From a bacterium (GTDB lineage Bacteria > UBA9089 > JASEIO01): 14,147 nucleotides of DNA. Both the position numbers and the translations under genes were made by a program. Within the stretch, counting starts at the first letter, position 1; every line of letters begins with the position of its first letter. The stretch spans positions 1-14,147 of the forward strand of contig JASEIO010000040.1 of assembly GCA_030017475.1 (NCBI GenBank). Direction: 5' to 3'. The notes beneath the pieces were generated by a model that worked only from the letters and a program-made list of their open reading frames with translations, was not told the DNA's origin and ran no database searches. Below are positions 1-8,699 of this stretch, piece after piece.

Positions 1-78
1 CATACATGACAAGCTCTCGAGTAATAACCCAGGCAGACAGGATGCTGATGGATCTTATGAGAATAAGGATGTAAAAAT

Positions 79-1950
79 CTAATCAAATTCCCCGAGTTTT
101 GCCTCTGGAAATGCCTTAATACCTATATTAACCACAAATTCCCGCTCAGGTTCTCCACCGGTTAATGATTCACTTTCCCGGAAAGTCGCACTTGCCTCTA
201 AACAATGTAGGTCCCTATATAGACCATACTCACACCATTTAGATTTACCGATTTTAAGATCATACCCCCCATCAAATCTCAATCCAAGCTTAAGCCTTCT
301 TATCAAATCTATCCTAATCTTCCACCTTAGAATCTCTGAGCGAGTAGTCAGGTATTTGCTGTATCGCAAGTCAATATCATATAGATCCTTATGGTGACCT
401 TTAAGAAAGATACCTATCTTACGGAACCGAGATTCTTTTATATCGTAAAAGGACTGAAGTTGAAGGTTTATATATCTATTTGGAATTATCCATATGTCAC
501 CTATTATATGCTTAAATTCCTCTTCTATAAGGTCATATTCAGAACTCACACCAGTCTTAAATTCCCTTAATGGTATTACCATAACCTCTCCACTTAATCT
601 ATTTTTGGTAATCTTCCCTTCCTCCTGCAACTCGTACTTGAAACTGTGTTTTAGGTCTATATCTAAGAATAGGTAAGGCTCTATCCTTATCGGGAAATCG
701 GTGTAATAACTTCCTGTAATGGGTGTCCCTTCCCACTTTCCAGTAATTCCAATGTTTGGAGAAAAGGTTACCCGCTTACTTGGTGCGATCTTACCCAATA
801 TATCTAAGTCACCTTTCAAAAAATTGTTATGGTATCTATCTCTATATTCCCATTCCCTCCCTAAATCCAAGCCAAATTTATAATAGAAAGGGCCTTTTCC
901 TATGTTTAACCTCTTTGATTGAAAGGTTACACGGGGCAAATCCTCTTCCTTTTTCATAAATCTACCCCCTTCTAATTCATCTTTACGATATAAGAGACCT
1001 CTCAATACATACCTCTCTTTACTTTGGGTTAAATGAAGATATGACTCCAATTTATTCCGCGTTGTCCACTCCTCTCCATACCTTCTCTCAACCAGTTCAT
1101 CAGAAAGAAGATCTATCTTTATACCCCCTGTCGTGTCACGAGTGATTTCCTGGTAATAATCAGAGGTTGCAATCCATCTCGAGCGAGACGTATCCTCTTC
1201 TTCGATATGGTAAAAATCAATCCTTCCTTTTCCAGATCCTCCAATAAGATACCTATATCTTATCCCTTTTCCCCATCCCCTTTTTTGAAAGTAATCACAA
1301 AGGATTTCACCATGATATCGATCCTTTAAAAAGTACCTATATCTCCCTTTGGCATAAAAGCCCGATACCGCATTATACCCGGTTTTTATGACCAATCTAC
1401 TTCCTTTCTCTCTTTTTAGATTACGGTAATATATAGGAAGATAGAATAATGGAACACCACCTACCTCAAAAAACAATGAGCGTGCCTGCAACCTATCATT
1501 TGTCTTAACCTCCACCCTTTTAGCCCTTAATCTGTAATGGGGGTTTTCAAGATCGCAGGTATGGAAGGTGCAGTTATTTAAGATAAATCTCCCCTCTCCA
1601 AGCATTTCAATACTTTCACCACTATAATATGTATCTTCAATCTTTGTATGGGCAAAAAGCATAACCCCTTTTTCTTCCTCCATATTATAATTAAGCTCCT
1701 GTCCATAAATCCGTTTTTCTTTATCCTCTAAAATAACCTCCCCTTTTGCTTGTAACATCCTGGTTTCTGAATTAAGCCTTATTAAATCAGCGCGCAAGTG
1801 AATATCCTTAAACTGAAGCTCCACTTCCCCCTCTAAAACAATCTCCTCCTTTTTATATACAGCCCTATCTGCATGGAGTAAGATAATAGGATCCTCTCCC
1901 CATGTATTACCAACTATTAGCATCAACACTATCATAATTAATCTATCCAT
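79..1950 (-). CDS. lptD: LptD-like outer-membrane LPS assembly protein
   Basis: LptD forms, with LptE, the outer-membrane translocon that inserts lipopolysaccharide into the outer leaflet. I place the start at the ATG at 1950, 2 bases after the lepA stop. The open frame runs upstream to 2085, but that part lies inside lepA, whereas the 1950 start gives a signal peptide (MDRLIMIVLMLIVGNTWG, then ED). Residues about 25-120 resemble the OstA/LptA beta-jellyroll (HADRAVYKKEEIVLEGEVEL, later AKGEVILED). Residues 127-160 hold CTFHTCDLENPHYRLRAKRV, and 164-175 hold GGVPLFYLPIYY, both typical of the LptD junction and barrel start. The rest is rich in alternating aromatic and charged residues, as in a beta barrel, and ends in an IGIKAFPEAKL-type tail, so the gene looks complete. 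At 623 residues it is shorter than the enterobacterial protein. Translation is probably coupled to lepA. No lptE is visible. Confidence 0.85.
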   Translation of the reverse strand: MDRLIMIVLMLIVGNTWGEDPIILLHADRAVYKKEEIVLEGEVELQFKDIHLRADLIRLNSETRMLQAKGEVILEDKEKRIYGQELNYNMEEEKGVMLFAHTKIEDTYYSGESIEMLGEGRFILNNCTFHTCDLENPHYRLRAKRVEVKTNDRLQARSLFFEVGGVPLFYLPIYYRNLKREKGSRLVIKTGYNAVSGFYAKGRYRYFLKDRYHGEILCDYFQKRGWGKGIRYRYLIGGSGKGRIDFYHIEEEDTSRSRWIATSDYYQEITRDTTGGIKIDLLSDELVERRYGEEWTTRNKLESYLHLTQSKERYVLRGLLYRKDELEGGRFMKKEEDLPRVTFQSKRLNIGKGPFYYKFGLDLGREWEYRDRYHNNFLKGDLDILGKIAPSKRVTFSPNIGITGKWEGTPITGSYYTDFPIRIEPYLFLDIDLKHSFKYELQEEGKITKNRLSGEVMVIPLREFKTGVSSEYDLIEEEFKHIIGDIWIIPNRYINLQLQSFYDIKESRFRKIGIFLKGHHKDLYDIDLRYSKYLTTRSEILRWKIRIDLIRRLKLGLRFDGGYDLKIGKSKWCEYGLYRDLHCLEASATFRESESLTGGEPEREFVVNIGIKAFPEAKLGEFD

Positions 1951-1952
1951 TA

Positions 1953-3743
1953 TTACTCGATCTTTAAAATAGCTTGGAAAGCCTCCTGGGGTAAGGTTAT
2001 ATTCCCCACTTTTTTTAATCTCTGCTTCCCCTTTTTTTGTTTTTCCCACAATTTTCTCTTTCTTGTAATATCGCCTCCATAACACTTTGCAGTAACATTT
2101 TTACGCAAGGCAGGAATTGTCTCCCTCGCAATAACCCTTTTCCCAATAGCCCCTTGAAGGGAAACTGCAAACTGTTGCCTGGGTATTACATCCTTCAGTT
2201 TCCTTACCAATTCGCATGCCCTAAAGTATGCCTTTTCCCGAGGCAAGATAGTTGATAAAGGATCTATCACCTCTCCAGCAATTAATATATCAAGTTTAAC
2301 GAGATCTGCATCCCTGAAGCCTATATATTCGTAATCAAAAGAGGCATATCCAGAAGACACCCCCTTCAATCTATCATAAAAATCATTTACTATCTCTGAT
2401 AGAGGGATTTCATAGGTCAGTATTACCCTATTGCAATCTATATAATCAAAAGATATCTGCCTGCCTCGCCTGGATTCCAAAAGCCGAAGCACCTGACCGA
2501 TATATTCATCTGGGGTGAAGATTCGGGCCTTTATATAAGGCTCTTCTGTCTTCAAAGGATTTATGGGAAAGTTTGTTGGATTTTCTATCTCAATTACCTC
2601 CCCATCGCGTTTGGTAATTCTATAGGGAACAAAAGGTGTAGTAGCAATCACGTCTATTTCGTATTCCCTCTCTAATCTTTCTTGAATTATGTGCATATGG
2701 AATAATCCTAAAAACCCACATCTAAATCCTAACCCTAAACCTGAGGATGATTCTTCGGTATAAACCCAGCTCGAATCATTTAGCCTAAGCCGGGACATAG
2801 CAAGTGATAGGGCTTTAAAATTTGTGTCATTTGTTGGATAAAAACTACAAAAGACCATTGGCTTCACCTCTTTGTACCCAGGAAGTGGAACAGATGAGGG
2901 ATTTTTACTACCTGTTATAGTATCTCCAATATGTATATCTTGAATATCCTTAATCCCTGCTATAATATAACCAACTTCACCTGCTCTGAGTTTTTTAACG
3001 CTCCGCAATTTAGGTAAAAAAACCCCGATATCAGTCACCTCATATACCCTTTTGTTAGACATGAACTGAATCTCCAAACCATTAACAATCTCTCCATCAA
3101 CTACCCTTACATAAACTACTACACCTTTATATTGATCAAAAAGGCTATCAAATATAAGTGCCCGTAATGGTTTATTGATATCTCCCTGAGGACAAGGGAT
3201 CTCCCGGACAATTTCCTCTAATATCCGATCTACTCCAATCCCTTCCTTTGCTGAAACAAGGATAGGTGTCTTCATAATATGCAAAACCTCTCTTATTTGA
3301 TTAGCAACCTGCTCCACCCTACATGTGGGTAGATCAATCTTATTAATAACTGGAATAACTGTCTTATCTAAAGATCTTGCCAATTGAAAATGAGCTAATG
3401 TTTGAGCTTCAATGCCTTGCTGCCCATCTATTAAAAGAATCACACCCTCTGTAGCCTCAAGACTGCGTGAAACCTCATATCCAAAATCTACATGTCCTGG
3501 AGTATCAATAAGATTGAGAATGTATGTATTACCATCCCGTGCCTTGTAAGTCATTCTTACTGGATGGGCCTTAATAGTCACTCCATGTTCCTGTTCCAAA
3601 TCCATTGAGTCTAATATTTGAGCCCTCTTGCGTAATTCCTTCTTATCTATAGTACCAGTAAATTCTAATAGCCTATCTGCTAAGGTAGACTTTCCGTGGT
3701 CAATATGAGCAACTATTGAAAAATTCCTTATATGTTCTAACAT
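1953..3743 (-). CDS. lepA: Elongation factor 4 (LepA), ribosome-associated GTPase
   Basis: LepA/EF4 is a translational GTPase related to EF-G, implicated in translation under stress and in ribosome assembly; it acts in the cytoplasm and at the membrane. The 596 residues match the usual length. Visible GTPase motifs are G1 AHIDHGKST (12-20), G3 DTPGHVDF (80-87) and G4 NKID (134-137). The G2 stretch reads EQEHGVTIKAH (50-60), against GITIKAQ in most family members. The C-terminus carries the LepA-specific domain (GGDITRKRKLWEKQKKGKQR, then NITLPQEAFQAIL). The ATG at 3743 is preceded by GAGG seven bases upstream and gives the standard MLEHIRNFSIVAHIDHG N-terminus. It follows an intrinsic terminator, so it heads a new transcription unit with lptD. 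TetO or EF-G are excluded by the C-terminal domain. Confidence 0.97.
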   Translation of the reverse strand: MLEHIRNFSIVAHIDHGKSTLADRLLEFTGTIDKKELRKRAQILDSMDLEQEHGVTIKAHPVRMTYKARDGNTYILNLIDTPGHVDFGYEVSRSLEATEGVILLIDGQQGIEAQTLAHFQLARSLDKTVIPVINKIDLPTCRVEQVANQIREVLHIMKTPILVSAKEGIGVDRILEEIVREIPCPQGDINKPLRALIFDSLFDQYKGVVVYVRVVDGEIVNGLEIQFMSNKRVYEVTDIGVFLPKLRSVKKLRAGEVGYIIAGIKDIQDIHIGDTITGSKNPSSVPLPGYKEVKPMVFCSFYPTNDTNFKALSLAMSRLRLNDSSWVYTEESSSGLGLGFRCGFLGLFHMHIIQERLEREYEIDVIATTPFVPYRITKRDGEVIEIENPTNFPINPLKTEEPYIKARIFTPDEYIGQVLRLLESRRGRQISFDYIDCNRVILTYEIPLSEIVNDFYDRLKGVSSGYASFDYEYIGFRDADLVKLDILIAGEVIDPLSTILPREKAYFRACELVRKLKDVIPRQQFAVSLQGAIGKRVIARETIPALRKNVTAKCYGGDITRKRKLWEKQKKGKQRLKKVGNITLPQEAFQAILKIE

Positions 3744-3755
3744 AAACTACCCTCT

Positions 3756-3783
3756 ATTGTATAACATCTTAGTCATCTGTAAA
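3756..3783 (-). promoter_or_regulatory. Candidate sigma-70 promoter for lepA-lptD
   Basis: On the minus strand TTTACA (3778-3783) and TACAAT (3756-3761) each match the sigma-70 consensus at five of six positions, with a 16-base spacer. The site lies just past the terminator of the upstream operon, where a promoter for lepA is needed. Only 12 bases separate the -10 box from the lepA ATG, so the predicted transcript start would leave a leader of about 6-7 bases and cut into the GAGG ribosome binding site. Either the mRNA is almost leaderless or the true start is elsewhere. Confidence 0.4.
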
Positions 3784-3784
3784 G

Positions 3785-3828
3785 AAAAAAGGCAGATGAG
3801 ATAGTGGAATTCCTTATTCTCACCTGCC
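3785..3828 (-). terminator. Rho-independent terminator after korB
   Basis: Read on the minus strand, GGCAGGTGAGA (3828-3818) pairs with TCTCATCTGCC (3801-3791) as an 11-bp stem with one G-U pair, around a 16-base loop containing GGAATTCC. Six T residues follow at once (3790-3785), then C and three more T. The G-U pair fits transcription of the minus strand. It lies 32 bases past the korB stop and separates the upstream operon from lepA-lptD. Confidence 0.88.
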
Positions 3829-3859
3829 CACCTTCTCACTTTCCCCTTTTATTTACACC

Positions 3860-4606
3860 TTATTTGGCAAATGGAGTCTTAAATTCCCCTAATGGGAAAT
3901 ATGGAATCATCCGCTCTTTCATCCACTTAATTGAATCTACAGGAGAGAGTTTCCAATTTACTGGACAAGGAGAGAGGATTTCAACTAATGAAAATCCTAC
4001 ATCTTCAATCTGTGTCAAAAATGCCTTTTTGATTGACTCCCGAGTTTTTAAGACATTTTTAGGATTATTTAATGCGGTTCTTGCAATATAGGTAGCACCA
4101 TCTAATGTAGCCAATAATTCACACACCCGGAGTGGAAAACCTGCCTTCTTTGGATCTCGACCAAAAGGTGTGGTTTGTGTCTTTTGATTTAATAAAGTGG
4201 TAGGAGCCATCTGGCCGCCAGTCATACCATATACACAATTATTGACAAATATAGCAGTTATCCTTTCAGATCTCAAAGCAGTATGTATTATCTCTGCTAT
4301 GCCAATAGCTGCAAGATCTCCATCCCCTTGGTACGAAAAAACAACCGATTTTGGCCGAACCCTTTTTATCCCAGTAGCAACAGCCGGAGTTCTGCCATGG
4401 GCACATTCACAAACATCAAAGTTAAAGTAATCATAATTTAATACAGCACAACCAACAGGCGCAGTACCAATCGTCCGCTCCCTTATCCCAAATTCATCTA
4501 TTACCTCAGCAATCAATCTATGTATTATCCCGTGTCCACATCCAGGACAATAATGAAAAGGTGTTTCATATAAACTCTCCGGTCTTTTAAAAATAGCCTT
4601 TTCCAT
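3860..4606 (-). CDS. korB: 2-oxoacid:ferredoxin oxidoreductase, beta (ThDP-binding) subunit
   Basis: This subunit binds thiamine diphosphate and a [4Fe-4S] cluster and carries out the decarboxylating half of 2-oxoacid oxidation to acyl-CoA with ferredoxin as acceptor. Visible are the CPGCGHG cysteine motif (20-26), further cysteines at 53, 66 and 68, the ThDP motif starting GDGD (94-97) and ending at the NN pair (122-123), and the [11 protein letters not shown] stretch (127-137). The 248 residues fit separate beta subunits. The sequence style ([19 protein letters not shown], and [14 protein letters not shown]) resembles the 2-oxoglutarate/2-ketoisovalerate (Kor/Vor) branch more than pyruvate oxidoreductase, but the substrate cannot be settled by eye. 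The ATG at 4606 overlaps the end of the alpha gene by 20 bases and is preceded by an AAGGTGAT-like binding site. The gene is last in its operon; no gamma subunit follows. Confidence 0.9.
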   Translation of the reverse strand: MEKAIFKRPESLYETPFHYCPGCGHGIIHRLIAEVIDEFGIRERTIGTAPVGCAVLNYDYFNFDVCECAHGRTPAVATGIKRVRPKSVVFSYQGDGDLAAIGIAEIIHTALRSERITAIFVNNCVYGMTGGQMAPTTLLNQKTQTTPFGRDPKKAGFPLRVCELLATLDGATYIARTALNNPKNVLKTRESIKKAFLTQIEDVGFSLVEILSPCPVNWKLSPVDSIKWMKERMIPYFPLGEFKTPFAK

Positions 4607-5639
4607 CTTTAATCACCTTATAGATCTCCTCTGGGGTGGGTACACCACCACCTGGCCTACCATAAAATGAAACGCTTGTCCTTCCTTCTACAGCCAATTT
4701 TACATCCTCTACCATTTGACCTAAATTCATCTCTATTACAAAAAATCTCTTTATCTTATCTCGAACCTCTTTTATAACACCTGATGGAAATGGCCATAGG
4801 GTTATTGGTCTTATTAATCCTACCTTTAATCCGTGAGCCCTCAAAAGCAAAACCGAAGCCTTACTAATTCTTGCACAAATACCATACGCCACCACTATAA
4901 ACTCTGCATCATCTAAGTAAATTCCTTCATATCTCACCTCTTTTTTCATTCTTTCATACTTTTTGGATAACTCCCAATTTCTTTTCTCCAATACTCCTTC
5001 TTTTAGATACAGAGATCTTATAACATTTGGCGGTCTTTCTTTTGCTCCGGTTAAAGCCCACCTCTTCCGGGGCAATCTCCCAAAGGCTGGATTTTTAAAT
5101 TCAACTGGCTCTAACATCTGACCCAAGAATCCATCTCCTAAAATAATCACTGGATTTCTATATTTATCTGCTAAATAAAATGCAAGGAAAACCAAATCGG
5201 CTGATTCTTGAACAGAGGATGGGCTTAAAACAATAGTATAATAGTCACCATGTCCTCCGCCACGTGTTGCCTGGAAATAATCAGATTGAGAAGGTGCAAT
5301 ATTCCCTAACCCTGGCCCACCCCTACATATATTCACCACAACCCCTGGAAGCTCTGCCCCTACCATATATGATATCCCTTCCTGTTTTAGGCTTATACCA
5401 GGGGATGAAGATGAGGTCATTGCTCGTCCACCTGCAGCAGATGCCCCATAAACCATATTAATAGCTGCCAATTCTGACTCAGCCTGTATAAATACACCCC
5501 CTACCTCTTCCATCCTTTTTGACATATAAGCAGTCAGTTCATTTTGTGGAGTTATAGGGTATCCAAAATAATACCTGCATCCAGCCCGAATAGCTGCCTC
5601 CCCTATAGCCTCATTTCCTTTCATCAACACCTTTGCCAT
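4587..5639 (-). CDS. korA: 2-oxoacid:ferredoxin oxidoreductase, alpha subunit
   Basis: The alpha subunit supplies the pyrimidine-binding half of the thiamine diphosphate site and helps select the 2-oxoacid. The N-terminal domain shows [20 protein letters not shown] (8-27), then PITPQNEL (28-35), the [11 protein letters not shown] stretch (52-62), the [13 protein letters not shown] segment (76-88) and the RGGPGLGN motif (106-113), all hallmarks of KorA/VorB/PorA alpha chains. A C-terminal transketolase-like domain follows (about 245-345). At 350 residues it is of usual size for a chain with no fused gamma domain. The ATG at 5639 is 40 bases past the ferredoxin gene, with a GGGG stretch about eight bases upstream, and its end overlaps korB by 20 bases. 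Order ferredoxin-alpha-beta matches the delta-alpha-beta order of four-subunit enzymes, in which gamma normally follows. Whether 2-oxoglutarate or branched-chain 2-oxoacids are the substrate is open. Confidence 0.9.
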   Translation of the reverse strand: MAKVLMKGNEAIGEAAIRAGCRYYFGYPITPQNELTAYMSKRMEEVGGVFIQAESELAAINMVYGASAAGGRAMTSSSSPGISLKQEGISYMVGAELPGVVVNICRGGPGLGNIAPSQSDYFQATRGGGHGDYYTIVLSPSSVQESADLVFLAFYLADKYRNPVIILGDGFLGQMLEPVEFKNPAFGRLPRKRWALTGAKERPPNVIRSLYLKEGVLEKRNWELSKKYERMKKEVRYEGIYLDDAEFIVVAYGICARISKASVLLLRAHGLKVGLIRPITLWPFPSGVIKEVRDKIKRFFVIEMNLGQMVEDVKLAVEGRTSVSFYGRPGGGVPTPEEIYKVIKDGKGYF

Positions 5640-5679
5640 TATCAGTACCCCATAAAGGTCTATACCACTTACCCCTCAA

Positions 5680-5892
5680 TTATCTATAGATTTCAATTGC
5701 TACATCTGGGCAGATTATAGCACACTGGGCACATCCCTTGCATCTATTGTTATCTCGGACAGTGGCATAGTGAAATCCTCTCTTATTTATCTCATTACTA
5801 ATAACCAAAAGATTTAGCGGACAAAAATTTATACATAATCCACAACCTTTACATCTCTCTTTATCAATAATTACTTGAAATGGCCTTCCCAT
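5680..5892 (-). CDS. korD: 2x[4Fe-4S] ferredoxin, oxidoreductase delta subunit
   Basis: This 70-residue protein holds two complete cluster motifs: CKGCGLCINFCP (cysteines 14, 17, 20, 24) and CKGCAQCAIICP (cysteines 51, 54, 57, 61). It should carry electrons from the oxidoreductase core to free ferredoxin, or act as the ferredoxin. The spacing between motifs and the N-terminal VIIDKERCKGC fit the delta subunit of 2-oxoacid:ferredoxin oxidoreductases (KorD/VorD), and the alpha and beta genes follow after 40 bases. The ATG at 5892 lies 22 bases inside the 3' end of nadK in another frame and has only a weak ribosome binding site, so translation is probably coupled to nadK. A stand-alone bacterial-type ferredoxin is the alternative. 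Confidence 0.9.
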   Translation of the reverse strand: MGRPFQVIIDKERCKGCGLCINFCPLNLLVISNEINKRGFHYATVRDNNRCKGCAQCAIICPDVAIEIYR

Positions 5893-6728
5893 TTTAATCT
5901 TTCGCGTAAAACCTCATAAAAACTTCTATGGGTACTCTTTATCAATTTAACCATAAAAGAGGCCTTACTAACTAAAATCTTATCCCCTTTTATAATAGTA
6001 TACCTTTGCTGTCCATCTGCAGTCAAGATAGTACCCTCTGGACTTGACCGTAAAATTATACACACATACTCCGATTTAGAAATGACCATCGGTCTTATAG
6101 CCAAGGCATGAGGACATATTGGGGTGAGGATCAAAACCTCTGTCAAAGGATTAACAATTGGTCCTCCCGCAGATAAGGAATAACCTGTTGAACCAGTAGG
6201 GGTAGCCACAATCATCCCATCAGATATATATGTTCCTACGTATTCCTCATTAATAGACACATCCATTGTTATAACTCGAGGGATGGATGTAATTACAACA
6301 TCATTTAAGGCACAAAAGCTAACAATCTCTTCACCATCTCTTACGACCCTTGCTTCTAAAGGCATCCTTTCTTCTAACTCATATTGGCCAGAAAGGATAT
6401 TTTGCAAAACTCCATACAGCTCCTCTCGTTTTATTTCTGTAATAAATCCTAAACTACCTAAATTTACCCCTAAAATTGGAAGATCCTTCCCTTTTAATAA
6501 TCTCACAACACGCAAAAGTGTTCCATCTCCACCTAAGGCAACTATCAAATCAACCTTTTTAGATAAGTCCGTTGTATTACAACCAACATCCATTCTATTA
6601 ATAACCCGAGCCACATCCTCTTCCACCCATACACACACATCCCTACGTTTTAGCCAATCTATCAAATCTTGGGTAGTTTCCTCTGCGCCTTCTCGATTAA
6701 GATTAACCACCAACCCAATCCTCTCCAT
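5871..6728 (-). CDS. nadK: NAD kinase
   Basis: NAD kinase phosphorylates NAD to NADP in the cytoplasm and sets the NADP(H) supply for biosynthesis. The family signature GGDGTLLR sits at about 66-73 with its conserved aspartate, followed by GVNLGSLGFITE, then ALNDVVI, and the GMIVATPTGSTGYSLSAGGP block (about 171-190). The frame extends to a TTG at 6734, but the ATG at 6728 is better because GAGG lies seven bases ahead of it; that gives 285 residues, normal for bacterial NadK. The 3' end overlaps the ferredoxin gene by 22 bases and the dxs stop is 37 bases upstream. nadK is often found near dxs in other bacteria, next to tlyA, argR and recN, none of which is present here. Confidence 0.95.
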   Translation of the reverse strand: MERIGLVVNLNREGAEETTQDLIDWLKRRDVCVWVEEDVARVINRMDVGCNTTDLSKKVDLIVALGGDGTLLRVVRLLKGKDLPILGVNLGSLGFITEIKREELYGVLQNILSGQYELEERMPLEARVVRDGEEIVSFCALNDVVITSIPRVITMDVSINEEYVGTYISDGMIVATPTGSTGYSLSAGGPIVNPLTEVLILTPICPHALAIRPMVISKSEYVCIILRSSPEGTILTADGQQRYTIIKGDKILVSKASFMVKLIKSTHRSFYEVLRERLKWEGHFK

Positions 6729-6765
6729 TCTCAAACCTCACTACCAAAAGTCAGATATCATATGA

Positions 6766-8682
6766 TTAGGGTTTAGGGTAAACCCCTGTAACCATGAACC
6801 GTGTATTCTGCCATCTGTCCTCTGTTGTTAAAAAGTCTTTTACGGTTTTACAAATTCCATCTGCATCTAGTCCGTATCTCTCATGTAACTCCGCAACACC
6901 TCCATGCTCGATGAATCTATCCGGGAGCCCAATACATTTAATCTTCGCACATATCCCCTTAGCTACCAACAATTCTATTATAGCTGATCCGAACCCCCCC
7001 TTTATCACATGGTCTTCTAAGGTCACAACACGCCCTGTAGTCTTAGCCAATCTCAAAATCAAGTCTTCATCAAGGGGTTTAACAAACCTACAATTTACAA
7101 GAGTTACATTTATCCCAAATTCCTGAAGTTTCCGAACCGCAGCCAACCCAGGATAGACCATATTCCCTATAGCAAAGAGAACCGCATCTTGACCGCAAGT
7201 TACCACTTCGGCATGCCCGATTTCAATTCTACTCGGCTTATCTCCCTCTATTCCTAAAACCTTCCCCTTTGGATACCTAATAGCTACTGGTCCCGGGCAT
7301 GAAATGGCGTTTTTAATCATAGACCGGAACTCTACCTCATCCTTAGGGGCCATTATCACTATATTAGGCAAATGCCGTAAATATGCTATGTCAAAAATCC
7401 CATGGTGAGTTGGTCCATCTTCACCAACCAGCCCTGCATGATCAATGGCAAAAACAACATGTAAGCGTGATAAACAAACGTCATGTAGAATTTGATCATA
7501 TCCTCTTTGTAAGAATGTGGAATAGATAGCTACAACTGGTATAAGGCCCTCTTTGGCTATGCCTGCGGCTAAGGTTACTGCATGTTCTTCACAAATACCT
7601 ACATCAAAAAATCTTTTAGGGAATATCTCCGAAAACCTTTTTAATCCACAACCATCTGCCATAGCCGCAGTAATAGCTACAACCTTCTCATTCTCCTTTG
7701 CTAATTCTACTAATGTATTTCCAAATACCTCGGAATAAGTGGGCAAGGTACTTGATTCTGTAAGTTTTCCAGTTTTTGGATCAAATGGCGAACTCCCATG
7801 GAATAAACCTGGTTCTTCTTCTGCAGGAAGATACCCTTTTCCCTTTTTGGTAACTACATGGAGTAGGATTGGTCCTTTTAACCTCTTAACCTTTTCAATT
7901 GTTTCTATTAACAAGGGCAGATTATGACCATCGATTGGACCGAAATATCTAAATCCTAATTCCTGAAATAGGGCGCCTGGCACGATTATGCTTTTTAATC
8001 CCTCCTCTATCCGCTTGGATAAGGTCACCATTTTTAATCCAAAGATAGGAACCCTTCTTAACAATTCCTGGATATCCTCCCTTAATCTATTATAAACAGG
8101 CATAGTAATAAGTCTATTCAAGTAACCTGATAAGGCTCCAGTAGTGCGAGATATAGACATCTCATTTGAATTCAAAATAACAAGCAGGTTTTTATCTAAA
8201 TGCCCGGCATGATTTAATGCCTCAAACGCTAACCCTGTGGATAAGGCACCATCCCCTACTACAGCTACAATGGTAAAATCTTCTCCTTTTAGGTCACGAG
8301 AAATAGCCATACCGAGGGAAAGGGATATGGATGTTGAGGCATGACCTGTATTAAAACAATCATATTCACTTTCCGAAACATTTGGAAATCCAGACAATCC
8401 TCCAATTTTACGTAAAGTAGAGAAATCCTTTCTTCTTCCAGTAAGTAATTTATGCGTATAACATTGATGTCCCACATCCCATATTATCTTATCAATTGGG
8501 GTATTTAAAACATAGTGTAAAGCAATAGTCAACTCTACCACTCCTAAGTTTGAAGCTAAGTGTCCTCCATTCTGTGATACAATCTCAATTATCACCTTCC
8601 TTATTTCCGAAGCCAGCTCTTTCAACTCATCCATATTTAAGCCTTTAAGATCTCGAGGTGAGTCAATTTTATCCAGGATCAC
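6766..8682 (-). CDS. dxs: 1-deoxy-D-xylulose-5-phosphate synthase
   Basis: Dxs condenses pyruvate and glyceraldehyde 3-phosphate into 1-deoxy-D-xylulose 5-phosphate, the first step of the DXP isoprenoid route and a feed into thiamine and pyridoxal synthesis. Visible are the N-terminal SQNGGHLASNLGVVELTIAL (36-55), DVGHQCYTHKLLTGR (69-83), the ThDP motif beginning GDGALSTG (143-150), the FHGSSPFD segment, and the transketolase centre with VGICEEHAVTLAAGIAKEG and EDGPTHHGIFD. The 638 residues match the family. Translation starts at a GTG (8682) with GAGGGAG just upstream; no ATG is near. It follows ispA after 63 bases that contain an inverted repeat, and precedes nadK. The ispA-dxs pairing supports a role in making prenyl diphosphates. 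Confidence 0.97.
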   Translation of the reverse strand: MILDKIDSPRDLKGLNMDELKELASEIRKVIIEIVSQNGGHLASNLGVVELTIALHYVLNTPIDKIIWDVGHQCYTHKLLTGRRKDFSTLRKIGGLSGFPNVSESEYDCFNTGHASTSISLSLGMAISRDLKGEDFTIVAVVGDGALSTGLAFEALNHAGHLDKNLLVILNSNEMSISRTTGALSGYLNRLITMPVYNRLREDIQELLRRVPIFGLKMVTLSKRIEEGLKSIIVPGALFQELGFRYFGPIDGHNLPLLIETIEKVKRLKGPILLHVVTKKGKGYLPAEEEPGLFHGSSPFDPKTGKLTESSTLPTYSEVFGNTLVELAKENEKVVAITAAMADGCGLKRFSEIFPKRFFDVGICEEHAVTLAAGIAKEGLIPVVAIYSTFLQRGYDQILHDVCLSRLHVVFAIDHAGLVGEDGPTHHGIFDIAYLRHLPNIVIMAPKDEVEFRSMIKNAISCPGPVAIRYPKGKVLGIEGDKPSRIEIGHAEVVTCGQDAVLFAIGNMVYPGLAAVRKLQEFGINVTLVNCRFVKPLDEDLILRLAKTTGRVVTLEDHVIKGGFGSAIIELLVAKGICAKIKCIGLPDRFIEHGGVAELHERYGLDADGICKTVKDFLTTEDRWQNTRFMVTGVYPKP

Positions 8683-8699
8683 AATCTCCCTCTCTAATA

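Noticed and set aside
1-84. A minus-strand frame after lptD reading ILIRSISILSAWVITRELVM, slightly like a membrane protein such as a CDP-alcohol phosphatidyltransferase
   Set aside because: It opens just after a stop in its frame with no standard start codon and no ribosome binding site, and the window ends before it can be judged. The 78 bases after lptD also show no terminator.
494-959. Open frames on the plus strand within lptD, and many others opposite lepA, nadK, dxs and rny
   Set aside because: They lie antisense to well-recognised genes, show no family resemblance or proper ribosome binding sites, and have compositions expected of reverse-strand shadows.
1951-2085. The upstream extension of the lptD frame inside lepA
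   Set aside because: It encodes a highly basic stretch that overlaps the conserved lepA C-terminal domain, and the internal ATG at 1950 gives a proper signal peptide.
5640-5679. Possible regulatory element between the ferredoxin and korA genes
   Set aside because: Two GGGGTA direct repeats are visible, but no convincing stem, promoter or terminator; it is probably just the korA leader.
6764-6780. Two TTTAGGG units at the dxs 3' end, resembling a plant telomere repeat
   Set aside because: Only two units, largely inside the dxs coding end; coincidence in a bacterial gene.
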